Shown piece after piece: positions 13,401 to 26,561 of a DNA stretch of 64,000 bases. A program made the translations under genes and the position numbers. How positions within the stretch are numbered: position 1 is the stretch's first letter; every line of letters begins with the position of its first letter. Under the pieces are notes generated by a model. It had not been told where the DNA came from. It ran no database searches and saw only the letters and a program-made list of their open reading frames with translations. This DNA comes from Macrobrachium rosenbergii (lineage: Eukaryota; Arthropoda; Malacostraca; Decapoda; Palaemonidae), in the NCBI RefSeq assembly GCF_040412425.1, contig NC_089756.1, forward strand, positions 3,528,998 through 3,592,997, given 5' to 3'.

Positions 13401-15149
13401 GAACATCCTTGGAGCAAGATTATTCCTGGTTAAGGGTCTCCTAAGATGGTGATAATTCCTGGTTAAGGATCTCCTGAGATGATGATTATTCCTTGTTAAG
13501 GATGTCCTTATATGATGATGATTCCTGGTTAAGGATCTCCTGAGATGATGATTATTCCTAGTTATGGATGTCCTTAGATGATGATTATTCCTGGTTATGG
13601 ATCTCCTGAGATGATGATTATTCCTGGTTAAGGATGTCCTTTGACGATGATCATTAAAGGTTAAGGATGTCCTAAAATGAACATTTTTCCTGGTTAAGGA
13701 TCTCCTTAGATGATTATTATTCTTGGTTAAGGATGTCCTTTGATGATTATTACTCCTGGTTAAGGACCTGCTGAGGTGAAGATTATTCCCGCCTAAGGAT
13801 GTCTTTAGATGATGATTATTCCTGGTTAAGGATCTCCTGAGATGATGATTATTCCTGTTTAAGGCTAGCCTGTGGAGAAGATTATTCCTGGTTAAGGACG
13901 TCCTTGGAGCAAGGTTATTCCTGGTTAAGGATCTCCTAAGATGATGATAATTCCTGGTTAAGGATCTCCTGAGATGATGATTATTCCTTGTTAAGGATGC
14001 CCTTATATGATGATGATTCCTGGTTAAGGATCTCTTGAGATGATGATTATTCCTAGTTACGGATGTCCTTAGATGATGGTTATTCCTGGTTAAGGATCTC
14101 CTGAGATTATGATTATTCCTGGTTAAGGATGTCCTTTGACAATGATCATTAATGATTAAGGATGTCCTAAAATGAATATTTTTCCTGGTTAAGGATCTCC
14201 TTAGATGATTATTATTCTTGGTTAAGGATGTCCTTTGATGATTATTACTCCTGGTTAAGGACCTACTGAGGTGAAGATTATTCCCACCTAAGGATGTCTT
14301 TAGATGATGATTATTCCTGGTTAAGGATCTCTTGAGATGATGATTATTCTTGGTTAAGGATGTCCTTAGATGATGATTATTCCAGGTTAAGGATAAGCTG
14401 TGATGAAGATTATTCCTCGTTAAGGATGTCCTTTGATGAAGATTATTCTTGGTTACAGATTATTCGTGATTACAGATGCACTTTGATGAAAATTATCCCA
14501 GGTTAAGGATATCTTGAGGTGATTATTATTCTTGCTTAAGGATACCCTGTGATGAAGATTATTCCTGGTTAAGGATGTACTTTGATGAAAATTATCCCAG
14601 GTTATCTTGAGATGATGATTATTCTTGGTTAAGGATACCCTGTGATGATAATTATAACTGGTTGAGGATGTCCGTAGATGATGATTATTCCTGGTTAAGG
14701 ATTTCCTGAGATGATGATTATTTAACGTTAAGAATGTCCATTGAAGATGATTATTCTTGGTTAAGGATTTCCTGAAATGATTAATATTCCTGGTTAAGAA
14801 TTTCCTTACATGATGACTATTCCTGCTTAAGGACGTCCATTGATGATGATTATTCCTGGTTAAGCATCTCCTGAGATGAAGATTATTCCTGGTTAAGGAT
14901 GTTCTTAGATGATGATTATTGCTGGTTATGAATCTCCTGAGATGATGATTATTCCTAGTTATGGATGTTCTTAGATGATTATTCCTGGTTAAGGATCTCC
15001 TAACATGATGATTATTCTTAGTTAAGGATTTCCTTTGTTGATGATTATTCCTGGTTATGATACCCTGTGATGAAGATAATTCCTTGTTAAGGATGTCCTT
15101 TGAGGATGATTATTTCTGGTTAAGAATGTCTTTAGATGATGATTATTAC
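7450..15149. repeat. Minisatellite array B, 30 bp unit (left part)
   Basis: About 250 tandem copies of a 30 bp unit of the type GATGATGATTATTCCTGG plus TTAAGGATATCCTTA. The left half (to about 10400) mostly ends ATATCCTTA; the right half mostly alternates GTCCTTA and CTCCTGA forms. The unit is a multiple of three, so random long ORFs arise on both strands, for example a 10-residue repeat of the type SLTRNNHHLR on the minus strand. Stop codons and length variants break these at random, so I do not call them genes. A second-order duplication of about 495 bp is visible at 13375-14365. Confidence 0.96.
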
Positions 15150-15402
15150 TAGTGGGGCAGATAACAAAAAATCGTGCAAATGATGATACAAGCACCAAAT
15201 TTGGTACAAGTGTCCTCCAAGGTATACTAATCAAATCTGCCCGATTGGCCAATTGAAAATCCAAGATGGCAGCCATTTTCTAGATGGCCGCCAAAATAAC
15301 CACCCGAAGTAGATGTTTTGCTTAGAAATATTTGTAGTTGTCTGATTTGCATGATCTAAGTGTGGATTCCTATGTTTTGAAGCCTGCTGAACTATATTTT
15401 CC
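15150..15402. repeat. Left terminal inverted repeat of the Academ-like element
   Basis: Pairs with 18809-19074 as reverse complement with scattered mismatches and small indels. The outer 15 bp are identical. Contains CCAAGATGGC and TAGATGGCCGCC-type motifs that recur in the arms of the 25036-28177 element. Confidence 0.88.
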
Positions 15403-15519
15403 TGTTTAAAAAGCACTCTGAGACATATTCCTCATGATGACCACCGAGATGTTTGTCTTTCTTTAAATGAGTTTTGTCCCGGCTAGTGCATTTTCAAAGT
15501 TATGCATACCGTGCTGCTG

Positions 15520-18359
15520 TTTCTCGATCTGCTACTGTTCCCATATGCAGCTGCAGAGTGATGTGTAGGGAAGCTCTGCCTGAGAGCACTTGTATCTTCC
15601 TTTGCAAACCTTCTTACAGGAGCACTTTGTCAATTCTTGACAGCTTGCTGCAATCGGTGGTAGTGTTGCCCAATGTATCTGCTATGCTTCTCCTTTCTGT
15701 GTCCATCTCCATTCAGCTGGACTGTTCATGTGTGGATTACAGTGGGTTGCCTGGCCCCAGATGATCCCAGCCTGGTAGGCTGCACGCTTTGCATGTTCTC
15801 TGAGGGCTGCCTGTGTTGGTGGAATTGAGTTGTACGGCCTCTGCTTGCGGGCAAACAGATCTAGTCTTGCTTCGTCCACACGAGTGGCTGTGCTTGATCT
15901 GTTGCACATGAAGACAACGAATCTTTCCAGCCTCTGCATGTCAAAATCACGAATCAATGTTGGATGCTGGCTGAGATTGATGAATGTTTCAGTAATATCA
16001 TCAAATACATTCCAAGTCTGCCATGCAGATTTCTTCGCTTTCCCACGGAAGGCAGACACAATGTCACATCCAGTGAATGCGTGAAAGTAAGGGATCCCTC
16101 TAGCTTTCTCAAGCCCAATTGCAGAAACTACCTCATGGACTGGAATCCATCGCATATGGGCTTCTTGGTCAAAGGCAATCCACATTTCCTGAAGACCTAG
16201 TTTCTGGAAGGATGGCAGTGCAGATATTGCTATGACTAGCACATCTATGTCATTAACCTTGGTGATTATAGACTTGCTCCCATCAGTCGTTGCATCCCTA
16301 GCGTGAACAAATATTCGACTCTCAGCTTCTTCGTGACAACATGGGGACACAGCATCCAGAGACTTCACTGTGTTGCTAATGTCATCCTCTCCTTTTGTGA
16401 CGATGACTGTGCTTGTCGTTTCTGCTTCACACATCTTTTCGGCCAGTAAGTGAAACAGTTCAGTCTTGTTGCTGGGGTCACGAAGGAAGCTTTGCCAGTT
16501 TTCTGGTGTCTTGCTAGTTCCTCTCACTCTTCTTCTGATTCATTTCCCCCTTTTTGACCTCGTCTCTGATTTCAGACTTGATTTCTTGTGTACATCAAAG
16601 ACTATGTCCACCCGCTTGTACCGAGCACCATAGGATTCCACCTTTGGGATGATGTCTTCTTTGGCATAGTCCTTAAATGCCTTTGAAGTACGTGGAGGTG
16701 AGGCATTGATAAGTGCTGAGCCATCAATGATGATTGCATCTCCCTTTGGTTCTCCCACTGGGACATTCACTTGCGCTTCAAGAATTTCAACCAGCTGTGA
16801 CTTTTGACACGTATGAAGCTTGTCGCTGTCACTGAGAGATGCAGGGTATGACTGATTCTCGTGCTTGAAGAATTCTTGCAAGTCACACTGCCTGTTCTGG
16901 CTTGAGATGAACAGTCGCGAGAATAACTGACAGTCATCTTTTAGGACTTTCTCCTTAGAGATTTCCTCAGCCTGTTCTTGTTTGAAGAATGAAACAGGAT
17001 TCTTCTTGATTGGATGATAGAAAAGACTTTCAACTTCATCCTCTAGCCCTTTCATAAATGATAGGACCTGCTCTTTGCCTCGCCGGTGATGTGTAGCTAC
17101 CATTTCAGCTAGAGTTAGGTCTGCAATGTTCTTTGTATCTAACACCATCAGGTCTGCTGATTCTTCTTGAAATGTGTTACCTATCTCCTGCATCACTGCA
17201 GAGAGTGATTTCACCTTTTCAAAGAAAGATTTCTGGACATTTGGTGTCTGCTCGTGGTGTCTGCTGCTGTATGTGGCATCCTTCATACCAGACATGGCCT
17301 CGTATCCAGCTAGTAGACGACTAACTTCAGGTCCAGCGACCATCCACCTACGAAGTGCTGACGGGTCCTCTGTCAACCCAATTGCTCCTCCGTCACCTTT
17401 GATCACTGCATTATTGTGCTCGTGCGCTTGATCAATCGCCATGCCAGAGAACTCTCTTCTCGACTTGTGGATGACGAAGTTACCATTGTGAAACTCCTTG
17501 GCCACGCCTGGATGTTGTTGTTCGAGTGACATCGTATCTCGGAGGTGAATAGTGATCCACCGGGCATAGTTAACATTGTTATTTGCAATGAAGTAAGGCA
17601 CCAGTTCTGAAAGTGCTTCACGGTACAAGTTGAAGTCTCTTTCTCAGAATGAACTGATGAGGGTGAATATCGTGAGTTCCATGTCCAGCACCAGACTCCA
17701 GGATTGGAACTGCGGACTCTTTCTTCCGTGTTTCACACCAATCCACAAAGGTTATTTCTGATATGCTAGACTCTTCAGAGCAGAAATCATGATATGCCTT
17801 CTTCATCAGTTTGTACAAGTGATATTTCACTTCTTGGGCTACGACATCTCCTGCAATTAGTTTGGCGAGAAGTTTTGTATCACTGAGTGCTTTGGCACAT
17901 TCATTTATTCTCCTATTCACTTGCATTGTCATTGCTTCTCTAAGCTCCCCTCCTTCAGTTTCACAGAAGAAGCATTCTTTTGTTTTAGTTTCTTGGAGCT
18001 CTCATGGACTCATCACTAGTACCTACATGACTTGCTCTTTTTTCAGCTCGGTGTAACTTTGTGATGTTGAACAGAAGCCTGCAACTCTCATGATATTGTG
18101 CCTTATTTTTTCTCAACGTTTCCTCTTCCCAGAACCTTCGTCAAGTCTTGCAGGGTCTAGCTTGATTGGTAGCGCATTGAGTGAGTGAAACAGAGGAATA
18201 TTCTTTGCCAGGTTCGTATATCCATCATCCCTTCTTCTGGCAGGATTGGCCTGGGGAGATTTTAGATCTTCTTTCTTAACCTCCTGACATAGGCAACACT
18301 TGGTCCAGTCTGTTTTCCATGATCGTCCAGTAGAGTTCGCATCCGTAATTACAATGACG
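15520..18359 (-). pseudogene. Decayed transposon protein with XPG/FEN1-like nuclease region
   Basis: Read on the minus strand. An N-terminal Cys-containing segment (CCLCQ, ~18310) is followed by YHESC and ECFFCE, a region with YARW, then DQAHEHNN and LRRWM (about 17400-17300). The C-terminal half has the order expected of an XPG/FEN1-like PIN nuclease: DGSAL (~16725), VFDVHKKSSLKSETRSKRG, EEAESR (~16330), NDIDV (~16245) and TGCD followed by FRGKAKKSAW (~16050). A Cys-rich tail (KCSCKK, near 15600) ends it. Damage: frameshifts near 18128, 17995 and 17705; in-frame stops at 17644-17646 (TGA), 16540-16542 (TGA) and 15682-15684 (TAG). The middle segment may hold the DDE-type transposase with its catalytic Glu in DQAHE; that is a guess. 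The protein is not functional as it stands. It fills most of the element, so large internal deletion is unlikely. Confidence 0.8.
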
Positions 18360-18808
18360 TTCAGGGTTGAGGGTTTATCCTTTTACCACCCCGTACATGT
18401 AACAGTTTAATAGGCCTCTTATGTCCTGTAATATATAATAGGCACTTTCTTGGATGGGATACAACTAGGTTCTTGCACTGTGCTATACACCTAGACTGAT
18501 CGTTCATCCATTGTCATAAATCCCGTGCGATCTGTACACCATCCAAATAACTAAAACCCTGTTATCCTTGGTTCGGCTCTCCCGCGCTGGCACGTCCCGT
18601 CCACTCAGGTGCGGCTGCCTAACTGATTTTGTGTTGATTAGGCAGCATTTGGGATACTAGTAGGTTGTTGCAGTATGATGCCAACATAAATTTCCTGCTT
18701 AGCTGACACTGAACCCTTGCTGAGTTTCACAGCAGTGATTCACCAATGTGCCTTGGTAGTGCCCGACAATCACTCCTTAAATACAGTGCCTTACCCACGT
18801 TATAAACT

Positions 18809-19074
18809 AGAAAATATACACCAGCAGGCTTAAAAACATAGGAATCCACACTTAGATCATGCAATTCGGACAACTACAAATATTTCTAAGCAAAACATCA
18901 ACTTTGGGTGGTTATTTTGGCGGTCATCTTGGAAAATGGACGCCATTTTGGATTTTCAATTGGCCAATCGGGCAGATTTGATTAGTATCCCTTGGAGAAC
19001 AATTGTGCCAAATTTGATGCTTGTATCATCATTTGCACGATTCTTCTAAAAAATTACTCTTATCTGCCCCACTA
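18809..19074. repeat. Right terminal inverted repeat of the Academ-like element
   Basis: Reverse complement of 15150-15402. Ends TTATCTGCCCCACTA, followed directly by the TAC duplication. The stretch 18360-18808 between the pseudogene and this repeat shows nothing recognisable and may be 5' untranslated sequence. Confidence 0.88.
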
Positions 19075-21030
19075 TACTGGTTAAGGATGTCCTTACATGA
19101 TGATTATTACTGGTTAAGGATGTCCTTTGATGATGATTATTCCTGATTAAGGATCTCCTGAGATGAAGATTATTCCTGGTTAAGGATGCCCTGAGATGAT
19201 GATTATTCCTGATTAAGGATGTCCATATATGATGATTATTCCTTTTTAAGGAGGCAACTAGATGATGATTATTCTTGGTTAAGGATGTCCTTTGATGATG
19301 ATTATCCTTGGCTAAGGATACATAATCATAAATGGTTAAGGATGTCCTTAGATGATGATTATTCCTGGTTAAGGATCTTCTGAGATTATGATTATTCCAG
19401 TTTAAGGATGTCTTTATATGATGATTATTACTGGTTAAGGATGTCCTTAGATGATGGTTATTCCTGGTTAATGATCTCCTGAGATGATGATTATTCCTGG
19501 TTAAGATTGTCCTTAGATAACGATTATTCCTGGTTAAGGATCTCCTGAAATGAAGATTATTCCTGATTAAGAATGTCCTTTGATGATAATTATTCCTGGT
19601 TAAGGATACCCTGTGATGAAGATTATTCCTTGTTAAGGGTGTACTTTGATGATGGTTATTTCTGGTTAAGGATGTCCTTTGATGATGATTATTTCTGGTT
19701 AAGGATGTCCTTAGATAATGATTATTCTTGGTTAAGGATATCCTTAGATGATGATTATTCCTGATTAAGGATTTCCTGAGATGAAGATTATTCCTAGTTA
19801 AGGATGTGCTTAGATGATGATTATTCCTGTTTAAGGTTGTAATTAGAAGATTATTCCTGGTTAGGGATGTCCTTTGATGTTGATTATTCTTGGTTAAGGA
19901 TACACTCTGCTCATAATTATAACTGGTTAAGGATGTCCTTACATGATGATTATTCCTGGTTAAGGATCTCCTGAGATGATGATTATTCCTGGTTAAGGAT
20001 ACCCTGTGATGAGAGTTATTCCTGGTTAGGGATGTCCATAGATTATGATTATTCCTGGTTAAGGATGTCCTGAGATGACGATTATATCAGGTTAAGGATG
20101 TCCTTTGATGATGATTATTCTTGGTTAAGGATACCCTGTGATAAAGATTATTCCTGGTTAAGGATGTCCTTTGATGATGATTATTCCTGGTTAAGGATGT
20201 CCTTTGATGATGATTATTCTTGGTTAAAGATCTCATAAGATGACGATTATTCCTGGTTATGGATGTCCTTAGATGATGATTATACCTGCTTAAGATCTCC
20301 TGGGATGAAGATTATCGCTGGATAAGGATCTCCTAAGATGATGATTATTCTTGGTTAAGGATATCCTGAGATGATGATTTTTCCTGGTTAGGGATGTCTT
20401 ATGTGAGGATTATTCCTTGTTAAGGATATCCTTTGATGAAAATTATTCCTGGTGAAGGGTGTTCTTAGATGGTGACTGTTCCTGGTTAAGGATGTCCGGA
20501 GATGATGATTATTCCTGGTTAAGGATGTCCTGCGATGATGATTATTCCTGGTTAAGGATATCCTGAGATGATGATTATTCCTGATTAAGGATATCATGCA
20601 ATGATGATTATTCCTGGTTAAGGATATCTTGCAATGATGATTATTCCTGATTAAGGATGTCATGCGATGATGATTATTCCTGGTTAAGGATATCCTGAGG
20701 TGATGATTTTTTCTGGTTAAGGATGTCCTGAGATGATGATTATTCCTGGTTAAGGATATCCTGAGATGATGGTTATTCCTGGTTAAGTATATCCTGAAAT
20801 GATGATTATTCCTGATTAAGGCTATCCTGAGGTGATGATTATTCCTGGTTAAGGATGTCCTGAGATGATGATTATTCCTGCATAAGGATATACTGAGATG
20901 ATGATTATTCCTGGTTAAGGATATCCTGAGATTATGCTTATTCCTGGTTAGGGATATCCTGTATTGAGGATTATTCCTGGTTGAGGATATCCTGCGATGT
21001 AATTATTAATAGTTAAGGGTGATTATGTCT
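19075..21030. repeat. Minisatellite array B, 30 bp unit (right part)
   Basis: Same 30 bp unit as 7450-15149, resuming exactly at the right target duplication of the transposon. Copies near 20500-20950 are the most uniform (GATGATGATTATTCCTGG with TTAAGGATATCCTGA). The array decays at about 21000-21030. Confidence 0.95.
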
Positions 21031-22066
<1,036 letters not shown>

Positions 22067-22208
22067 TTATTTCGTTATTCCCTCTGAAGGCTAACAAAAA
22101 TTAATAGTGAATTAAGAAGACATCATTATAATAATATAAAAGATTTCCTTACAAGAGATGTCTCACAGGTGACGATAAAATGCCGGAATTTAATGGTAAA
22201 CGGCCGTT

Positions 22209-22272
<64 letters not shown>

Positions 22273-22400
22273 CCGAAGTTAGGTTTGGTTTCACTTAGTG
22301 CTTTTCACTTTAACAGAAAATGTCGAGAATTTACGAATGATAAAAAAAAAATAAATATTACGAAATTTGAAATTACTGAAAGTTAGTTCTTTTTATCTGC

Positions 22401-22492
<92 letters not shown>

Positions 22493-22805
22493 TTATCTTT
22501 AAAGAAGACCCTCTTTGAGGCAAAGTTGGCTGAAAAGAATGGCACTCTGTATGCTCTGTGCTTATATTTCGCCTTCTCAACCTGGCGTATTATCATTATT
22601 ATTATTAGTGAAAAATCCACAGTGGTGTAAATGTGAATATATATTAGAAATGCATATATAAACTAGAGCTTTAGAGTATCTGCTCGATTCTCCTTGAGAA
22701 GGAGAATCGAGCAGGTTCTCGAAAGCTTCCGTTTGTAAATATATTTCTAATGTTTATTTACATTGACACCGATGTGGATTTCGTCACCATTTTAGTGACT
22801 CAAGC

Positions 22806-22809
<4 letters not shown>
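22067..22809 (+). repeat. Dispersed repeat X, copy 1 (lacks the MITE)
   Basis: A 743 bp sequence from TTCGTTATTCCCTCTGAAGG to GTGACTCAAGCTATT. It is present again in inverted orientation at 25681-26700. It holds a (CT)n tract (22211-22268), an (ATT)n tract (22402-22497), a segment starting AAGACCCTCTTTGAGGC, and a ~160 bp imperfect palindrome (22616-22778) whose arms read inward from CCACA(N)TGGTGT to the hairpin ATCTGCTCGATTCTCC. Flanking microsatellites blur its ends, so I cannot say whether it is a retroposon or a TIR element. Confidence 0.75.
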
Positions 22810-22874
<65 letters not shown>

Positions 22875-22932
22875 CCAAGTAGTGTTCCAAGATATTTTTT
22901 GAGGTCTTCCGTCTGGCAAGTGAACAAACCCA

Positions 22933-23011
<79 letters not shown>

Positions 23012-23063
23012 CTAGAGATCTTCTGAGGCCTTGAGTCTGACAAGTGAACAAACCCTGTCATCA

Positions 23064-23116
<53 letters not shown>
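22807..23116. repeat. (ATT)n ladder with conserved spacer modules, left end
   Basis: (ATT)n tracts at 22807-22874, 22934-23010 and 23065-23116 are joined by two related spacers (22875-22932 and 23011-23060). Both follow the scheme CCTAGA..., TTTTGAGG or CTGAGG, TCTGRCAAGTGAACAAACCC. The same module recurs at 29231-29269, 30779-30826 and 30907-30950, always in this orientation. The last (ATT)n tract abuts the 3' end of the LINE on its minus strand. Confidence 0.85.
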
Positions 23117-24554
23117 TATTTTACTATAATTTTTTTTTTGACTGGGTGGTTTTTGTAGTGTGGGGTTCCGGGTAGCATCCTGCCTTCTTTAGAGTCCATC
23201 ACTTTTCTCACTATGTGCGCTGTTTCTAGTAGCACACTCTTCCGCACGAGTCCTGGAGCTACTTCGGCATCTAGTTTTTCCAGATTCCTTTTCAGAGATC
23301 TTGGGATAGTGCCTAGTGTTCCTATGATTATGGGTACATTTTCTACTGGCATATCCCATATCCTTCTTATTTCGATTTTCAGGTCTTGATACTTATCAAT
23401 TTTTTCTCTTTCTTTCTCTTCTACTCTGGTGTCCCATGGTATTGCCACATCAATGAGTGATACTTTCTTCTTGATTTTGTCAATCGACTTCACGTCTGGT
23501 CTATTGGCCCGTATCACCCTACCTGTTCTGATGCCATAGTCCCAGAGGATCTTTGCCTGATCTTTTTCTATCACTCCCTCAGGTTGGTGTTCGTACCACT
23601 TATTACTGCAAACTAGCTGGTGTTTCTTGCACAGGCTCCAGTGGAGGGCTTTTGCTACTGAATCATGCCTCTTTTTGTACTGGTTCTGTGCAAGCGCCGG
23701 ACATTCGCTTGCTATGTGGTTTATGGTCTCGTCTTTCATATTGCACTTCATGCATATAGGTGAGATGTTATTTCCATCTATTGTTCTTTGGATATATCTG
23801 GTTCTTAGGGCCTGATTTTGTGCCGCTGTTAGCATTCCTTCTGTGTCCTTCTTGAGTTCTCCCCTCTGTAGCCATTGCAACGTTTCATCGCTGGCCAGTT
23901 CTTTAGTATGGTTTGTTGTGCCATTCCACTGTTCTGTTTTTCATTCTCCTGTCTCTGTATATTTCTGGGTCTTCGTCTACTTTTATCAGTCGTTCTTCCC
24001 ATGCACTCCTTAGCCACTCGTCTTCACTGGTTTTCAGTTATTGCCCCAGTGCTCTGCTCTCGATGTTGACGCAGTTCTCTGTGCTTACTAGCCCTCTCCC
24101 CCCTTCCTTTCGTGTTATGTATAATCTGTCTGTATTTGCTCTTGGGTGTGGTGCTTTGTGTATTGTCATGTGTTTCCTAGTTTTCTGGCCTATGCTGCGG
24201 AGTTCAGCCTTCGTCCATTTCACTACTCCTGCGCTGTATCTGATTACTGGCACTGCCCATGTGTTTATGACTTTCGTCATGTTTCCGGCGTTGAGTTTTG
24301 ACTTGAGTATCGCCTTTAAGTCTCTGCACATATTCTTTCCTGACCATATCCTTCATCTCTTGGTGTTTTATATCCTCTCCTTCTGTTATTCCCAGGTATT
24401 TGTATCCTGTCTCGCCTATGCGTTTGACGCTATTCCCATCTGTTAGCTTTATCCCTTCAGTCCTTTTCACTTTGCCTTTTCGTTTGTTGGCCAAGGCGCA
24501 TTTTTCTGTTTCAAACTCCATCCTGATGTCCCCAGATACAATCCTTACAGTCTG
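23116..24554 (-). pseudogene. LINE 3' half: RT C-terminus and restriction-like endonuclease
   Basis: The longest open piece (23880-23116, 254 aa) carries a CX2CX8HX4C finger (CMKC, ETINHIASEC), then KKRHD, then RPDV...LIDVAIPWD. The spacing PD-x14-D, followed by EKIDKYQDL, is the signature of the R2-type restriction-like endonuclease that nicks target DNA for target-primed reverse transcription. Upstream in other frames are LYITRKEGGRGL (24110), INTWAVPVIRYSAGVV (24260) and KRIGETGYKYLGI (24420), the region after the RT palm. At least three frameshifts separate these pieces, so no full protein is made. The stop codon TAA (23116-23118) is followed at once by an (AAT)n tail. Confidence 0.85.
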
Positions 24555-25035
24555 AAACGATACCACAGAAGACGACAGGAATGATGAACTACCAAACAAC
24601 GGCACATGAGGAAACACCGAAGATGTAACAAAGAGATCGGAATGGGTGGAAAAGATCAGACAATGGACGAAGCCAGATACTGAAAGAACAAAGATCACCC
24701 CCATGAAAGCCTGCAACACAAGGAAACTAAGGGAGAAAACAAGTGAAGTTAATGAAATAATGAGACTAATCCACACCACCAGTATCACAGAAACAAATAA
24801 CCTGGCATATGCAGGAGCAAGACTAGTAGTAGAACTCATGGGGATACAAACACCAACACCACCATCACAACCAACCCAACAGAAACCAAAACAGCAACCG
24901 CCTTGGAAAAGGCGCCTGGAAAAACAAATCATGGCGATGAGATCTGACTTAAGTAAACCGAAGCAAATGGCAGAAAAGAGGCTAAAAGCAAGAAAACAAG
25001 AGAGGAACTGAATGAGAAATACAAAGTACAGGAGA
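24555..25035 (+). pseudogene. LINE 5' region, N-terminal protein segment
   Basis: Encodes a charged N-terminal segment containing SEWVEKIRQWTKP, NLAYAGARLVVELMG and PPWKRRLEKQI. An in-frame TGA lies near 24615, and a frameshift near 25003 moves the reading to EELNEKYKVQE, where the fold-back transposon interrupts it. The segment continues at 28181 with KGLNNTIEDIKQRLKAKAHK. This N-terminal type precedes the RT in RLE LINEs of this group. The junction with the minus-strand 3' half is at 24554/24555. No start codon can be assigned. Confidence 0.7.
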
Positions 25036-25680
25036 TAGTCGGCTGAAAATAAAGTTTGACCCCCAAAAAATTGCTACAAAAGGTTTCTCAACTGGTTTTG
25101 TAGTATCAGGTGTGCTTCATAACATATCAAAAGTCTACCACAATCTGACTACGCAAAAGATCTGATTTCCAAGATGGGGTCTATAATAGCCCTTAAATCC
25201 TTAAAATGCCCGTTACTCTTTATTATTCAAACTAGATAAGTAATGTTGGGGCGTAACACCTTATTTCGGGGATCTGGAAGCCCAATTAGCATATCTGCAT
25301 TACACTGAAGTGATTATATACTCACAAAATCCAAGATGGCGGACAAATATGGCCGTCATACTATTAAAATCTCCATTATTCATTCTAATTTATTTTATAC
25401 AAGCAAATTTAGTATCTAAACTCCTGTTTTGGTGATTTGGGAATCCAAAGAGCGTATCTCAATTACAGTATATTGAAGTAGGTCTAATTACATGTATACA
25501 AAATTTAATATGGAGGATCAATATGGCTGCCAAATCAAAAAAAAAAAAAATACGTAATTACTTATTTAAACTAGTTTTACACAGATAAATTTACTGTCTA
25601 AACCCCTGTTTTGAGAATCTACGAATCCAATAAATTTATTTAAATCACAGTATATTACAATGATTACATAAAGATCTCAT
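25036..25680. repeat. Left arm of the fold-back element
   Basis: Reverse complement of the outer part of the right arm (about 27560-28177), with mismatches and small indels such as a poly-A run at 25538-25550. It contains about three of the ~140 bp subterminal units. Confidence 0.8.
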
Positions 25681-26293
25681 AATAGCTTGAGTCACTAAAA
25701 TGGTGACGAAATCCACATTGGTGTCAATGTAAATAAACATTAGAAATATATATGTTACAGTCAACATGCGTAATCAGTCATTACGCGAAATGCCTGAAAT
25801 TTCAGTCAGATAGCGAAATGCACTTAGGGGACATTTGATCCCCCCAGGAGCAAGTACTAAACACGGCGAAACAGTGAGTCACCTACACTGTTTCGCCGTG
25901 TTTAGCACTAGCCCCTGGGGGGTCAAATATATTTCGCCGTGTTTAGTACTAGCTCCTGGGGGGATCAAATGTCCCCTAAGTGCATTTCGCTCTCTGACTG
26001 AAATTTCAGGCATTTCGCGTAATGACTGATTACGCATGTTGACTGTAACATATATACAAACGGAAGCTTTCGAGAATCTGCTCGATTCTCCTTGAGAAGG
26101 AGAATCGAGCAGATTCTCTAAAGCTCTAGTTTATATATGCATTTCTAATATATATTCACATTTACACCACTGTGGATTTTTCACTAATAATAATAATGAT
26201 AATACGCCAGGTTGAGAAGGCGAAATATAAGCTCAGAGCATACAGTGCCATTCTTTTCAGCCAACTTTGCCTCAAAGAGGGTCTTCTTCAAAG

Positions 26294-26383
<90 letters not shown>

Positions 26384-26515
26384 GCAGATAAAAAGAACTA
26401 AATTTCAGTAATTTAAAATTTCTTAAATATTTATTTTTTTTTTTATCATTCGTAAATTCTCGACATTTTCTGTTAAAGTGAAAAGCACTAAGTGAAACCA
26501 AACCTAACTTCGGTT

Positions 26516-26561
<46 letters not shown>

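Larger units (their letters stand above)
15150..19074 (-). mobile_element. TIR DNA transposon, Academ (AcademX)-like, inserted in array B
   Basis: A 3,925 bp element interrupts the 30 bp array. Its ends are TAGTGGGGCAGATAA and the exact reverse complement. The terminal inverted repeats are about 250 bp each (15150-15402 and 18809-19074) and carry the subterminal motif CCAAGATGGC. The trinucleotide TAC flanks both sides (15147-15149 and 19075-19077); removing the element plus one TAC restores a normal 30 bp satellite unit reading ATTATTACTGGTTAAGG. It encodes one long decayed protein on the minus strand with an XPG/FEN1-like nuclease region. Three-bp duplications, long TIRs and an XPG-type nuclease match what I know of the Academ superfamily, AcademX lineage. 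The family name is inference; the boundaries are read directly. Confidence 0.85.

Noticed and set aside
10557..13406. 136-200-codon ORFs with a SLTRNNHHLR-type 10-residue repeat
   Set aside because: The 30 bp unit is a multiple of three, so long frames arise by chance. They are broken wherever a unit has an indel, and no start context or flanking coding sequence is present.
15150..19074. CACTA (En/Spm) superfamily, because the element ends in CACTA with a 3 bp duplication
   Set aside because: CACTA elements start 5'-CACTA and end TAGTG-3'. Here it is the reverse (TAGTG ... CACTA), and the protein has an XPG-like nuclease rather than a CACTA transposase.
24204..24932. 242-codon minus-strand ORF as one protein
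   Set aside because: Only its middle part (about 24555-24350) is LINE coding sequence. The first ~120 codons are the antisense of the inverted LINE 5' half, and the end is out of frame.
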